Positions 43,401 through 58,200 of a DNA stretch of 64,000 bases are shown here, one piece after another. Each line of letters begins with the position of its first letter. Position 1 is the first letter of the stretch. A model generated the notes under the pieces. It did not search any database and was not told the origin of the DNA. It saw only the letters and a program-made list of their open reading frames with translations. The translations under genes and the position numbers were made by a program. The stretch is from Arenicola marina (Eukaryota; Annelida; Polychaeta; Arenicolidae), in contig OZ025257.1 of assembly GCA_964019135.1 (NCBI GenBank), forward strand, positions 19,743,971-19,807,970, written 5' to 3'.

Positions 43401-46400
43401 AAAGTACCTAAAGTGCATTTTTTCAACGAAAGTTACTTTCGTCTTGACGACTAAGCGACCGCCGAGGCGGGGGGGGGGGGGGTGCGAGGGGCACTATGTA
43501 TAGCTAGGTAAACAAATACGTATCACACAAATAACACATTTTTTCCCCTGTTCTTCTTTCCCCTGAGCAGAAACCTGCATTTTCCATCGATGTCGTATGT
43601 ACCCATTATCTCTATCGTCCGTGGCTCCGCTGTATGTGTTGTTCGCTCAAAATACAAGCTATGTGTCCTCGCAAATATTAGACCAGCGCTTATTAGAGAT
43701 CAGGACGCCTGACTGAAGTATTAACCAACATATATACAGATATATATTTATATAGATACTTATATATTATAACTTATAATTAGCTAGTCTCGCTTAAATT
43801 TAATGCGGTCATAGGCATTGTTGGTACGTGTTTGCTGGGGCTTCGTTCGGTAATCCCCCCCCCCCACCCACCCTACATGTGTATACTACCCTGCGCCATA
43901 ATGCTGAGTGCTGATAATGAAGGACATGTTTCATGGTATTCAACCACCATGCATGCACATTAGCGAACCGTTGACCAGTTTCCCGCCCTCTGCACTGGCT
44001 GACCTGCGTCCGACGTCCATCTTATCTGGATAGAAAGGTGGCGGCCGGGCGCAGACGCGCCAGAGAGTACGCTACATGACACAGGGGTCTCTACGGGGCT
44101 GCGTTTCACGCGGCGTGGGGTGGGGGGGGGGCAGCTATTAGAGCGTGTGTGTGGGTTCAGACGAAGGAGAGATGGGGGAGTTGCGGGTGGGATGGGCTAT
44201 TATAACGTTATTATGGAATGGGGCGGGGTGTGGAGGGGCTAAGAGAGCATCTGGTTTATGTTTCCTCTGGTTTATGTTTCCTCTGATATGGGTGTCAGGC
44301 GTGATCAAGCTACTACAGGAGTGAGTGCATCAACCCTGAAAGAAACTACTTATGAAATCATAGTGATGGTAGCTGTTGCCTAAGTAGGTGAAAATGAACC
44401 AACTGCACTATTTGCTTCAGTAACGAGAACAATATTGGAACGGAAGTCAACAAAACGTATGATAACAGAGCAATAGAATACGCAAAACTGGGATGTCATA
44501 TATAGCGCCATCAGCCGGAAATATGCACGCTATGCGCGATATTTAGGGTTACGATTGTCGTTTTTTGTGCATATTGGGACCTCATGTTCTACATTAGACT
44601 GTGACCTCATTTGTTATAGAATAAGGGCCCAAATACATTGGGCGGCTAAAAAGTATTATTAAACATACTGTGAAATTGCTTGTTTAACTGGCTTACTTTA
44701 GCTACCATAACGCATTTTCCATTAACAACATTGACTTTCTTTGAACAAAAATTTGACTCTTTGAATTTTCATCTTTAATCAAACCTCATATTTTCCGAAT
44801 AGGAACATGAAAAGACAGTGTTCTATCCAGAACATGTAAAGACAACTGTGTTACCCTCAAAATTACGGTTTTTTAATTCCCTAAGATCCACAACACCTAT
44901 TCCCTATGTTCTGGCCCTATACAATGTTTATAATACTATTCCTCATTGTCATTTATCACTTATTTAAAGCATGCAATACATATTCGAAGAAAAAGACATA
45001 TTTTTTCCCTTTGCGATGGGTCGAATATGTAATTATTACAAGGATAAGCACCAAGGTCAATGGCAAGGGTAAGAAAACATTGCAACATGCCGTTTTTGTG
45101 CTTATTGAGACCCCATTTTCGACATTTGACTGTTACAGTAATCTCATTTGGTCTAGGATAAGAGGGCCCAAATACACACATTTACCGGTCAGGAAATATT
45201 ATTAAACATAATGTGAAAAGTACGATAATGGCAAAATCTCTGCTAGGGCTGCTAGGTCCAGACAGATATGTTGTGGAGGGAGGGGCGGGGGTGTGGGAGG
45301 GGTATATAAGGAGGCGCGGCTGCCAGATGTCCTGATACCCTCTTGGTGAGCTTGATTTAAGACATGAGGTAGGGTAGATAGATAGTAATTAACTCAAACA
45401 TGGGGTGTGTAGGTGCCTGGTGATTAGTGGAGGGCGAGAGGGATGGGGGGTGGGGGGGGCACGTACGCTTTGGCAGCGCTTCAACCTGGCCGCCGATTAA
45501 GTTGGCCGCGGAGAAGTGTGGCGGAGGAGTGTGGCGGTGAAGGGAAGGGGAAGGGGGGAGGGGGGGGGGGCTAGGGATTAGCAGCATTAGCATGATGTAA
45601 TTGAAAGGCAATGTGTTGTGTAATCGTGCATCCTGTTACTAGTGTTAGTGTCAGCTTAATAAATAGTTTTCACATCATCTCTTTTTTGTCTTGAAAAACC
45701 GCTTAATACCATCTCTAGCGACGTCAAACGATTTCGCCGGCTGAAGTTTGCCTTCTGAGACAATGTACTACAAGCCACATTTTTCTGGCGTGATTCACCC
45801 AACCATACGATTATTGCACTCTCGCCTCAAGTATTTGTATTGGCCAACATGCAGTAAATCGGCGGCCAGGTCGCACGTACACTGACGGGAGGGCGGGGCG
45901 GGATGGGTGGTGGCACTTAACTTAATAGGCTGATAGCGACAGGCCACATGCGGAGAGGTGAAGTGGCTTGGGCTGGATACATTGTGGCTCCGCCACGCAT
46001 CTCGATCCACGAGGCCCGGGTCTCAAAGAATATGAGAAACCCAATGGAAATAGGTGACACGGGCCAGATTTGAAAACAGGAAAACATTTCATACAAATCC
46101 CAATTGCTTAAGAAATCCCACTTGAAATAAGAAGGTGTTTTAACTAATTAACCAGTTGTAACCCATCTGACAGACCCGTGGTGGGCAAGTGTCCCGTCCT
46201 ACCCAATGACCAGTTGTAACCCATCTGACAGACCCGTGGTGGGCAAGTGTCCCGTCCTGCCCATTGACCAGTTGTAACCCATCTGACAGACCCGTGGTGG
46301 GCAAGTGTCCCGTCCTACCCATTGACCAGTTGTAACCCATCTGACAGACCCTTGGTGGTCAAGTGTCCCGTCCAACCCATTGACCAGTTGTAACCCATCT

Positions 46401-49400
46401 GACAGACCCGTGGTGGGCAAGTGTCCCGTCCTACCCATTGACCAGTTGTAACCCATCTGACAGACCCGTGGTGGGCAAGTGTCCCGTCCTTCCCATTGAC
46501 CAGTTGTAACCCATCTGACAGACCCGTGGTGGGCAAGTGTCCCGTCCTACCCATTGACCAGTTGTCAACCATCTGACAGACCCGTGGTGGTCAAGTGTCC
46601 CGTCCTACCCATTGACCAGTTGTAACCATCTGACAGACCCGTGGTGGGCAAGTGTCCCGTCCTTCCCATTGATCAGTTGTAACCCATCTGACAGACCCGT
46701 GGTGGGCAAGTGTCCCGTCCTGCCCATTGACCAGTTGTAACCCATCTGACAGACCCGTGGTGGGCAAGTGTCCCGTCCTACCCATTGACTAGTTGTAACC
46801 ATCTGACAGACCCTTGGTGGGCAAGTGTCCCGTCTTACCCATTGACCAGTTGTAACCCATCTGACAGACCCGTGGTGGGCAAGTGTCCCGTCCTTCCCAT
46901 TGACCAGTTGTAACCCATCTGACAGACCCGTGGTGGGCAAGTGTCTCGTCCTACCCATTGACCAGTTGTAACCCATCTGACAGACCCGTGGTGGGCAAGT
47001 GTCTCGTCCTACCCATTGACTAGTTGTAACCATCTGACAGACCCGTGGTGAGCAAGTGTCTCGTCCTACCCATTGACCAGTTGTAACCATCTGACAGACC
47101 CGTGGTGGGCAAGTGTCTCGTCCTACCCATTGACCAGTTGTAACCATCTGACAGACCCGTGGTGGGCAAGTGTCCCGTCCTACCCATTGACCAGTTGTAA
47201 CCCATCTGACAGATCCGTGGTGGGCAAGTGTCCCGTCCTTCCCATTGACCAGTTGTAACCCATCTGACAGACCCGTGGTGGGCAAGAGTCCCGTCCTTCC
47301 CATTGACCAGTTGTGACCCATCTGACAGACCCGTGGTGGGCAAGTGTCCCGTCCTTCCCATTGACCAGTTGTAACCCATCTGACAGACCCGTGGTGGGCA
47401 AGTGTCCCGTCCTACCCATTGACCAGTTGTAACCATCTGACAGACCCGTGGTGGGCAAGTGTCCCGTCCTACCCATTGACCAGTTGTAACCCATCTGACA
47501 GACCCGTGGTGGGCAAGTGTCCCGTCCTACCCATTGACTAGTTGTAACCATCTGACAGACCCTTGGTGGGCAAATGTCCCGTCTTACCCATTGACCAGTT
47601 GTAACCCATCTGACAGACCCGTGGTGGGCAAGTGTCCCGTCCTTCCCATTGACCAGTTGTAACCCATCTGACAGACCCGTGGTGGGCAAGAGTCCCGTCC
47701 TTCCCATTGACCAGTTGTAACCCATCTGACAGACCCGTGGTGGGCAAGTGTCCCGTCCTTCCCATTGACCAGTTGTAACCCATCTGACAGACCCGTGGTG
47801 GGCAAGTGTCCCGTCCTACCCATTGACCAGTTGTAACCATCTGACAGACCCGTGGTGGGCAAGTGTCCCGTCCTACCCATTGACCAGTTGTAACCCATCT
47901 GACAGACCCGTGGTGGGCAAGTGTCCCGTCCTACCCATTGACCAGTTGTAACCCATCTGACAGACCCGTGGTGGGCAAGTGTCCCGTCTTACCCATTGAC
48001 CAGTTGTAACCATCTGACAGACCCGTGGTGGTCAAGTGTCCCGTCCTGCCCATTGACCAGTTGTCAACCATCTGACAGACCCGTGGTGGGCAAGTGTCCT
48101 GTCCAACCCATTGACCAGTTGTCAACCATCTGACAGACCCGTGATGGGCAAGTGTCCCGTCCTGTCCATTGACCAGTTGTAACCCATCTGACGGACCCGT
48201 GGTGGGCAAGTGTCCCGTCCTACCCATTGACCAGTTGTAACCATCTGACAGACCCGTGGTGGGCAAGTGTTCCGTCCTGCCCATTGACCAGTTGTCAACC
48301 ATCTGACAGACCCGTGGTGGGCTCCCGTCCTGCCCATTGACCAGTTGTAGCCCATCTGACAGACCCGTGGTGGGCAAGTGTTGACCAGTTGTAACCATCT
48401 GACAGACCCGTGGTGACGTCAAAGGGGCCCATCCTGGCCGGTAATTAATTATCGTCAATCTAAGAGACCCGTCACCCGTAGGGTACATTCATGGTGTTCA
48501 TCCCTACCGTAGACCCTTTCGTAATGTGGTTTATGATTTAACCGTTGTCCGATATAGAAGCCGGAGTTCAATCGTCATCCGAGGGATCGAATATGTAGCC
48601 ATTGGGTCCAATACTGAATCTCGGAGTCGAATCAGAACCACAGGGATCCAATCAAGATCCGAGGGGTCTAATAAGGTACAATTCTGATGTCAACGGTCTA
48701 GATCCGTATGATCGAACGGGATCCGGTCGAATCGAGATCCGTAGGATCGGGGTCGACCCTAGACATCCATGGATCCCGATTCGACCATGTCGAATGCAGC
48801 ATCTGGATCCCGATGTGCTCGACTCCTTCTCGATTCGATCCCTCGGATCCCAATTCAAACCCTCGGATCCCGATTCGACTCCGGAACCCGATTTTACCAT
48901 ACTTGTCTGTCCTACCACTCCCGAGTGGCCCCTCCGGACCTCGATTGCTTTAGATCCGATTGTACCCTATGAGTCCCGATGAAACCCTACCTATCCCTAT
49001 TCGACTGATCGGATCCCGATTCCACTGATCTCGATTTGCACATCAAATACCTATTTGACCCCTCGGATCACGATTGACCCCCATGCTCTGCCGGATCTCC
49101 ATGTGCCTGCCGTCCCGGGTCATTAGCCAATGATTTTGGCGTATGTGTACACCGGAAATATTTGTACAAATGTCTAATTCTACTTGGAACTATGTCAAAA
49201 TGAATTGCGCATGTGTACAATTGATTTGGACATATATGTGCACACATTTAAAGATATTGGCAAAGCCTTCACGTTGCCTAGCCGACCCTGACTATGCCAC
49301 CCTTTTCTGGCTTGTAAATGGCTTTTGCAAATTGAATTTCCCGCCATGTTTTTGGGCGCGCGGCAACAGACCGTTGGCTGGGGTCGGTGCGTCCACCAGT

Positions 49401-52400
49401 GTAACCTACATCAATGTGCGCGGCGTCCGTGAATGGATCCAGCCCACTAAATGACCTCGTTCCATGGAATGCTATGTATTTAAGTTGCATGTAGTGACAG
49501 TCACATCAAGTCGTCTGGTTCAGATCACTTCACACCTCGCGCTAATCTGGCAGCCTCAAAAGTAGCCTGCCCAGCATTGCTCGTACCCACATGCGCCGCA
49601 AAGCGACGAGTGAAAGGGGGGTGGGGGGACATGCGGAGGGGGTATTATACAATATTTGGTTCACTTCACTATGAAACCTAAAGCTCTATCCAAAGGAAAG
49701 GGGTTACCCCCCCCCGCCTCCCCCTAGCAAACACAGCAACCGTAACCCTATACGTGTTGCGGAAATACATTACATTAGGTTAGTCACCTGGAATCGAACA
49801 TCCACGTCTTCGAAATTGTTTGGTTTGGCCGTAGAAGCGTTCTAGCTATTGATTTGGATGATTTGTGACGTTTTTAATTAACCGCCATCAGTGATGAACA
49901 AGATTATGTGGTAATGTTAAAACAGCCGGGTGCATGCGGGCCTGTAGGACGTCAGCCGCCAGCCAGGCTGGGCTGGGATCAGAGCTAGGTCAGGCTGACT
50001 GCCTGCGTATCTGGATTGTTACACGGGCCGGGCTAATGGATCCTGCAGTCGCAATACGTGGGGTACTTTGTCTCAGGTGTCGCGCGCGACGAACCTACAT
50101 TTCAATTGCTAAAGGTCCGGACTTTCTCTAACACTAGCCGCCTAGCGTCTAGCGTTCGTAGTAATAAGCGAAAGAAATAACAGTATGACAGTATTTTGTT
50201 TTATACGTCAAATAGTAGCAGGCAGTAGGTAGACATTGGGCAGAAATAATATTGATAATTATATTGACATAAATTGAGACCGGGAGTTACGGAATAACGG
50301 GACATAAATGTTAAGGATATTTAAACCCTGTGCAATTATTGTGCATCCAGTACAGAATACTCAAATTGCGGCTAAAACACGATAATAAACGAATATCAGT
50401 CCAGTAAAACTAAGGCCCAAGCTCATAAATTGATTGAGTAAAAAAAAGGGTTGATTGGGTTAAAAAAGGGGCTGTTTCCCGTCCGTTGTTCGTCATTTAA
50501 CGTAGTACTACTACCTTCAGTGGATAGAATCTGCCTGACGTCCTGGTTGATCTATAGAATTGACGTGTAGTCCGTTTAACCATCCTGTAAAATTGGATCA
50601 AAGATCAAAAAGATCAAATCAATTCAAATAGGCATGGTTCCCCGGGCAGAGTTCGTTCACTTGCTACTGATGGGAAGTTGTGAGCGCGAGACAGTACGGG
50701 ATTTGTTTGCTTTGATGACGGTTCGGGCGATAAGGCGTTGGGAGAAATATTATTACTGTTGGCGCCAAGCCAAGTAGCCCGCCGCTAATCACCCGAAAGC
50801 GATATTATGCGCGGGATAAGGTGATAAGCACCGAGCGGTGGTGGTGACACATGCGATAGCGTTGACACATCTAAGAGCGACAATTTTGATACATCCAAGG
50901 CGGACCATGGTTTGGTTGGATATACGTTCAAGGGGGCTGCTGGTCCCAATGTGCTCTTGCATATGCAGCGGCATAGTGGGACAGACAGCTTAATCTTATT
51001 AGTATAGAAATGCAGGGTCTCGCAGCCTGAGCCTAGCCAGGCCTGTCTCCGGATTTCGTCGGCCCGCTGGTTTGAACACTGCGATCATCAGGAACGGACC
51101 ATATTATGCTACTAGCCGCCCCGCTCGCTCCGTTCGCGGGACGTCTAGCGTTTGTAGTAGGTAATCAGCGAAAGAACTAACAGTATGACAGTAGGCCTAT
51201 TTTGTTTTATACGCCAAATAGTAGCAGGCAGAAGGTAGACGCCCCTTTTCTATTGCAAAACGAGAATGCAAAGTGCAAAACAACCCCATTTCCTATATCT
51301 CATTTGCATGTGGTGACTCGCGCCCTGAAAACGGACAACCAGGCAGGGTGGGGGCGGGTGTCGGGGTGTGGGGGTGGAGAGTCGGGCGACCGCGTGCTAG
51401 CGTGGCCTTGAAAGTTACAGACGGGTTGACTGCTGCTGCTTGTAGGGTGCGAAAGCGTACACACGGCGAACGACTGAGTCCCGCCATTTCGGTACCAACG
51501 GAGGGCATAGAACTGTTAGATAGAGTTGGGACAGATATCAAATCTGGCGCCCCAAACCTCCCTACAAGCAGCTTCGGTGCTCGACCCCAAGACATCAATC
51601 AAGCTAGGCGCAATGTTACCAAGCCTGCCTATAGATATAAGCAGACTGTGCGCGCCCCGTGATAAGTTAAGAGAGTGGCCTGGCAATATAGATGGACCCC
51701 GTGAGGAGGGGGGGCATTATTACACACAACTGGTGGGGGGCGGGATGGGGGGGGGTGGTCCCCGGGTGCCCCTGAGAGGGGGGCGGGGGCCATTATTACA
51801 CACACCTGGCGGGGAGTCGGGGAGGGGGGGGGGGGGGTGCCCCTGAATGTCTGAGAGCGGACATTAAAAGAATGTTGTTGTTTGCTAAACTGATTTTCCG
51901 ATATATGTGATCTAGTCCTAGATTGGAAATAATTTCGAGCGATTAATAGCCGGATGTAGCTATATATATACAGGTGCTTTTCAAGCCACGCTCGACTAAT
52001 ATGTTTTGTCTCCTCATTTCCCAAACATCAACGCCAACGCCATACGGCACTGATGGGTGAATAAGATCTTTCATTTTACGCGGGAGACCAAGATTAAATA
52101 TTGCTATCATCAGCGCCACATGGAGTTGTCGTAACACATACGAATTATAAGACATCAGCCCAAGTCCATGCATCCAACCCATACGATGTATTACCCAGGA
52201 AACAGTGTTGATTATTGTCAGTAATAAATTTTCATTCAAATATAAAGCTGTGGTTCCTGTAAGCGAATGGTTGACAGCCACGGCCCAGGCATTGCTCACG
52301 AGCCTCGGTTCGAGTGGGCTCGGATAACTACGGCCTAGCCATTCCTTGCGAGTCTCCGTCTGAGTGGGCCGGGGTTGTTCGCTGATAACTGCGGCCTACC

Positions 52401-55238
52401 CATTGCTCACGAGCCTGAACTCGTGTGGGCCGGGGTTACCACATTGTAACTCCGGCCTGCTGTCTTGGCATCGCACCACATCTGGTTTCCCGTGTCGGCC
52501 AGGCCATTTAAATTTTTGGCGCGAACGCGTGATTCCGGAGATTTCGTTATTCCGGTTTCAAATAATTCGGTGTTCAGATGGAAATTATATATAGGTTATA
52601 GATGGAAATTATATGTAGGTTACAGACGAATATTGTTTTCCTAGCATCTCTAATAGGTTATAAACGGACATTATATATAGGTTATAGATGGATATATTGG
52701 TATTTGATGCTATTGTTGGGAACATGCACATGGCTAAATCGAATCAATAAACCTATAGTACAATTAAATGAATGGATGCCACGGCCTCAGATCCAGGTGG
52801 GATTTTACTCCTAATCTGCTGTTGTTTCCCAGTCCAATACGCGGTCTTTCGACCACGGCGCCCCCATGTAATATATGTAATATGTAAAATGGATGCCTCG
52901 GATGAGGGACATCAGTGTCAGCAGCCTGATACGACACCCACACTGTGACTAGCATTCATGCCATGGATTATAGCAGAACTTACCTGGCTCTCCGATATTG
53001 GGATAGGGTTAGTTAACACGGTCCAGACAACACTCTCGAAGCAGGGGGGAGTGGTCAGACTTCCGGAATAGCGGAAATAATTGCTTGGGAAGGAAGATAT
53101 CAGGTCACCCATCGTGAACGGGTCCAACTCTGTTTCCGATCCTGCAAGTTGTAACGGGAGAAATGGTTCAGTAGTAAACTTGTTGATGATATTACAACGG
53201 CGTGCCATAGAGAGTACGTTCTCGATCAGTCCGACGAGGGCGTTCCGCTTACGCTATAGTCCTTCCGTTCTAGGTGAAACTAGATCAAATTTAACCATCA
53301 TAACTATCATTCATACGCGAGAATGTAAAATGAATGTAACTAGAGGGGGGGCGGGGGCAAGGAGTATTTGCGTTGCTCGGGATGGGGCTTTTTAAAATAA
53401 TTCTTCGTGAACTGGGAATGGGGTATTAGCGGACCGCCGTGATCAAGGATTTTCATTAATCGTGAACTGTGAATTTTAATATTAAATAAGAGTGAATCGG
53501 GAAATCGTCAATTTAATATCGTGTATCCGCCCTTCCATTGCATAGGCAGAGAGTTCTGCCTTAAAGTCATCGTAACCTGGGAATAAAGAAAATTTATTCT
53601 TCGTGATCTGGGAACACGACCCCCCCTACGTTAACGTTAACCTGTTTGCTGGAGACCTCCATCTTATGAGTGGCTTTTGTTCCTCATTGTACAATAATAT
53701 TATTTCATACCTTTCAGGCCATGGGTCTATAGTATCAGTTCAATGCAAAACTGCAATACATATGAGTGTCCTGGTACATTTGGAAAATCATTGTATAGAG
53801 AAATATTATCAATGAGATGGTTTATATCTTGAATTATTACTATTATAAGTATTTTGTCTCAAGCGACAAGCAGTGCCTATCGTCTTACCGGCTTCCGTCA
53901 CGCTAGACAGCTTCTTGATGATGAAGTCCAACTTGAGGTTTTCACTGGGTGAAACCTGTGTATATAAAAAAAAAGGAAGTAGACAACAATATACATTTTT
54001 GGTGTCTTTAAGAAAAAACCTATATTTCATAAAAATATTTATAAAAGAGTTATATACGTCCGCGTGATCGATATGCTAATATGATATGCTAGTTTAACAA
54101 AAAACCTTACTTGTTTCGCACGGAGCAAGCTATGGAGGGCCGGTAATGTAAATATTATTACAATTACAATATTTTTGGATTATGTCAGATAAGGAACAAA
54201 CTGTCAAAGTAAAGTTCTAGGCGATTCTTACATTTTATAAGATGAGAAAATTAGATTATATTAGATAATATATTAAAGTCTGAATGCATACACATATTTA
54301 TATATCAGAATATGTTGCTTCGTGTTGATAAGTGTCAAGTAATTTTCTATCATGACAAGGCCTTGTTATGTGATGGTGACCTTTTTGTTGTTGTGTAAGT
54401 TACTTTACTTACATAAAAGAAGAATCCGAAGACGGCCAGCCCCTGTGGTTTGTCGACAGCCTCCCCGATGCTGTCATAACGGGTGTTGTAATGTACGATA
54501 TGCATCTAGAGGCAGGAGATGGGAGATGGAGTTAACCAACATGCGTAGGCAATACGGGCAAACAAGTACGACATAAATATGGTTCAATCTGGTCACAATA
54601 TATGTTTCATGTTATAGAAAGGTGGGGGGGGGGGGAGGGGCGGGGGAGATCCAATTCGGATGGGGGGTGTGGGTTAATTTGTAATGCTTTATATTGCTGT
54701 AGCAGTTGTATGGCTGGAATAAATAACATTTGAAAGACACATTAATATTTTTTTCTTTTCATGTACACGATGCTTCATTCGCTTATAGATTATATTGTGC
54801 TACACAGCGCGCCCATAATAGTATCATACAATCATATACACATAATAAAATGATAGACGACGCCTTAATATTGACAAAAATGAGGAGAAATGTTTCAAGA
54901 AAAGATTTTATTAAGTACAAAGGGTAATACGTATGAGTGTACTGAAAAATGTGCCACTGACGAACACGGGAATAAAACTGTTTGTTGGCGGGTATCAGTT
55001 ACCTCCATGGGGTAGCGGCGTCCGTTGACGGTGTGCTCAGAACCCCTAGAACTGTCGTCACCCCAGTGAAAGTGAAACTGGGCCGCCTCGTATTTACCCG
55101 GAAGTTTCATTCCGGAAATGGCCATAGGGGGATCGTTGACTCCCAATTTGACCACGGCTGGAAGGTTAATAAAGTAAGTAACACACAACATGAGTAACAC
55201 GTAAGAGGGTTATAGCATCCTCGGCTCAAACCGGTAAT

Positions 55239-55273
<35 letters not shown>

Positions 55274-58200
55274 GCGTATCTAGGTTGAGAGACTTTACGG
55301 CATTTGGATTTGCTATTTTAAAAATGTCTTGTTTGTTGCAAATTAAATATTTCTATTTTTCTACCATGGGCCTGGTGCCTACAGGGGGGGGGCATTATAT
55401 TATTATTAGTAGTATATTATGGCTTATACTCGATCAAAGACTTAAAATACATAAATAAAGCGCTAGCATTCACATTGCAAAAAGTATTTTCATCGAATGA
55501 GATTATTTAATGCCCTTTACTGCATGTGTGAGTTAAAGGGAGAAAGATCACTTCATTTCATTATTATCTAGCCCGTATACCGTACAGTACAGAATGCAAC
55601 CCTCGGAGCCAAGTCACCTAAACGTAGGGCCCGGACTGTTGTACTGGGTATGTGTGGGTGATCCCTTAACCCAGAGCACACCACGGTTCAATGTTGTGTC
55701 TACGGCATTCTACGGACACTGAAGTATCAATCTTGACCATGCCCTATTGAGTTAAACTGTTTCACAGCCGCCGTTATGACACCATCCAATGACACAGTGA
55801 GAACGTTATGATTTCGATTAACTTAATAATTTTTGCATCGTAAATGCAACAATAATAACGTGGCCAATGTTTGCATCATGATCGCGCTTCCGTTATGATT
55901 TCGGCTACCACTACCAACACCCAGACATGGCGGGTGGTGGTTGGGGTGTGTGTGTGCGTGGATGATGGGGGGGGGGGGGGGGCTGTGATTGCGCTTCTGT
56001 TATGATTTCGGCTACTTTATGGCGGGTGGTGGTTGGTGTGTGCCTGTAGGGGGGGGGGGGGCGGCACACGTCTTCTGCCGTCCTTTATAGCGTTACCCAC
56101 CGCTATGGCCGTTGTTGGCGAGTACGGCTCGTCTCCGGACGTAGTAGCCCTCCGTGACCAGGGTAGCTTGGGGATAATCGACAGTGATGGACGCCGCTGT
56201 GCGAAGGTTAATCGGAGACTGGGAGCTTCCGCCGCAGGTCGGCACGCACCGGTTCCAACACCTGTCGCCTGCGGAGTTACAGAGCCGGGATGGCAGATTA
56301 ATTAACCAACCATATTGAGCCATATTTGTTTGATATCATATATACCAGCAAAGATAAAGAGAGGGCGCGGAATCACATATTAACAAGGCATATATAGAAC
56401 CAGTATTCCAGGTTAACTGGCATCCTTCTTTTGACCTGTAATTTTAATTTATATATCTATATATTTCAGTGACAATGCAATACATATACTTCCTATCAAT
56501 ATATTTATGTCACAGTAATATCATTTTCACAGTAATATCATTGTCACAGTAATATCACTGTCACAGTAATATCATTCTCACAGTAATATCATTGTCACAG
56601 TTATATCATTGTCACAGTTATATCATTGTCACAGTAATATAATTCTCACAGTAATATCATTGTCACAGTTATATCATTGTAACAGTTATGTCATTGTAAC
56701 AGTTATATCATTGTCACAGTTATATTATTGTCACAGTTATATCATTGTCACAGTAATATCATTCTCACAGTAATATCATTGTCACAGTTATATCATTGTC
56801 ACAGTTATATCATTGTCACAGTAATATAATTCTCACAGTAATATCATTGTCACAGTTATATCATTGTAACAGTTATGTCATTGTAACAGTTATATCATTG
56901 TCACAGTTATATTATTGTCACAGTTATATCATTGTCACAGTCATATCATTGTCACAGATATATCATTGTCACAAATATATCATTGTCACAGATATATCAT
57001 TGCCATAGTTATATCATTGTCACAGTTATACCATTGTCACAGTTATATCATTGTCACAATGTCACGGCTATATCATTGTCACAGTTATATCATTGTCACA
57101 GGTGTACCAGTTATATCTTTCACAATGCTCTGCCCGCAAGACGATATCTGGCGTCAAAACATTGTCGCTTTGTTTAAAATATTTCCGAAGCTGCGATTTC
57201 AAGAATGCAACAAAGGAATCTAAGCTTGAAATCTATGGAAGCTCCAAAATTGCATACCCAAATGTACCCAAAAAAATCCAAGATACCCTGTCTTTCTTTG
57301 CAAAGAATATGGGTTTTCTCCATGAGACATGGTTTGTCTCTACATTGAACCTTCAAATTATATCGATATGAACTTAAATCAACCAACATGCGAATATGAC
57401 GCACTTGTTTAGTCACCTTTTCCAACTCAGCTTACATTACACTTGTCTTCATACTGATTTACTGGCATCAGACCTTTTTAATCTATATATTGGAAACTCG
57501 CCCGCAACTCTAAAGTATTTCTATGTATCTCATTGGCGAAAATGACGCTCACCAACTTCCTATTAGCTGTATCATATATTCCACACGGTTGATTTGCAGA
57601 AGACGATATATTATTGTCGGTTAAATTGACGTCATGTAAGCACTCCCATTGATTCGGCGACAGCGGCGTCTGTAGCTGAGCAAGCCAATCTGGCCCTGGC
57701 AGACTTTTTTCAAAGTCTTCCCTCCTCGGTGTATTTTCTTTTGATCAGGACTATTGCCTTAATGTTCTATAGCGTTTTGTCCAATTCCAGGAAACACGAA
57801 GTTAAACCCCCGGGGTTAAACCTATCCTCATAGAAAGACCAATTACAAGAGTACTACGAAATTGTATCGCATTTCATACTGGAATAGATGAAAAGAAGTA
57901 AATCTAGTTTTAGCATTTTATTGGACATGGGGAAAGTATGTCAGGTTCATACGCGGACATTTAAGCTATTTTCGGATTTTGTGGTCTCATCCTTGTGATG
58001 ACGTGCAGTACAACGTCTGGTCAGACAGGAAAATTACTGCCACAAAAAACGTTTCCGATATAAGAGGTGCAGAATGGAATTTGTGGAGCGAATTGTTTAC
58101 TATTGTAATGCCACGATCGTTGAGTACAATTGCCGCTTCTGCAACTTCCGATATACGTAGGGGTGGGAAGAAGTGAGGGCGGAGGGGAGGGGGGGGGGGA

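Noticed and set aside
46140..48488. Many overlapping frames in the 58-bp array
   Set aside because: 58 is not divisible by three, so frames cycle through the repeat. They are by-products of a non-coding minisatellite inside an intron.
49143..49490. Possible last exon of carbonic anhydrase on the minus strand
   Set aside because: It lacks the F-R-x-L and D-N-x-R motifs, which are found at 40,283-40,405 with the right phase and acceptor.
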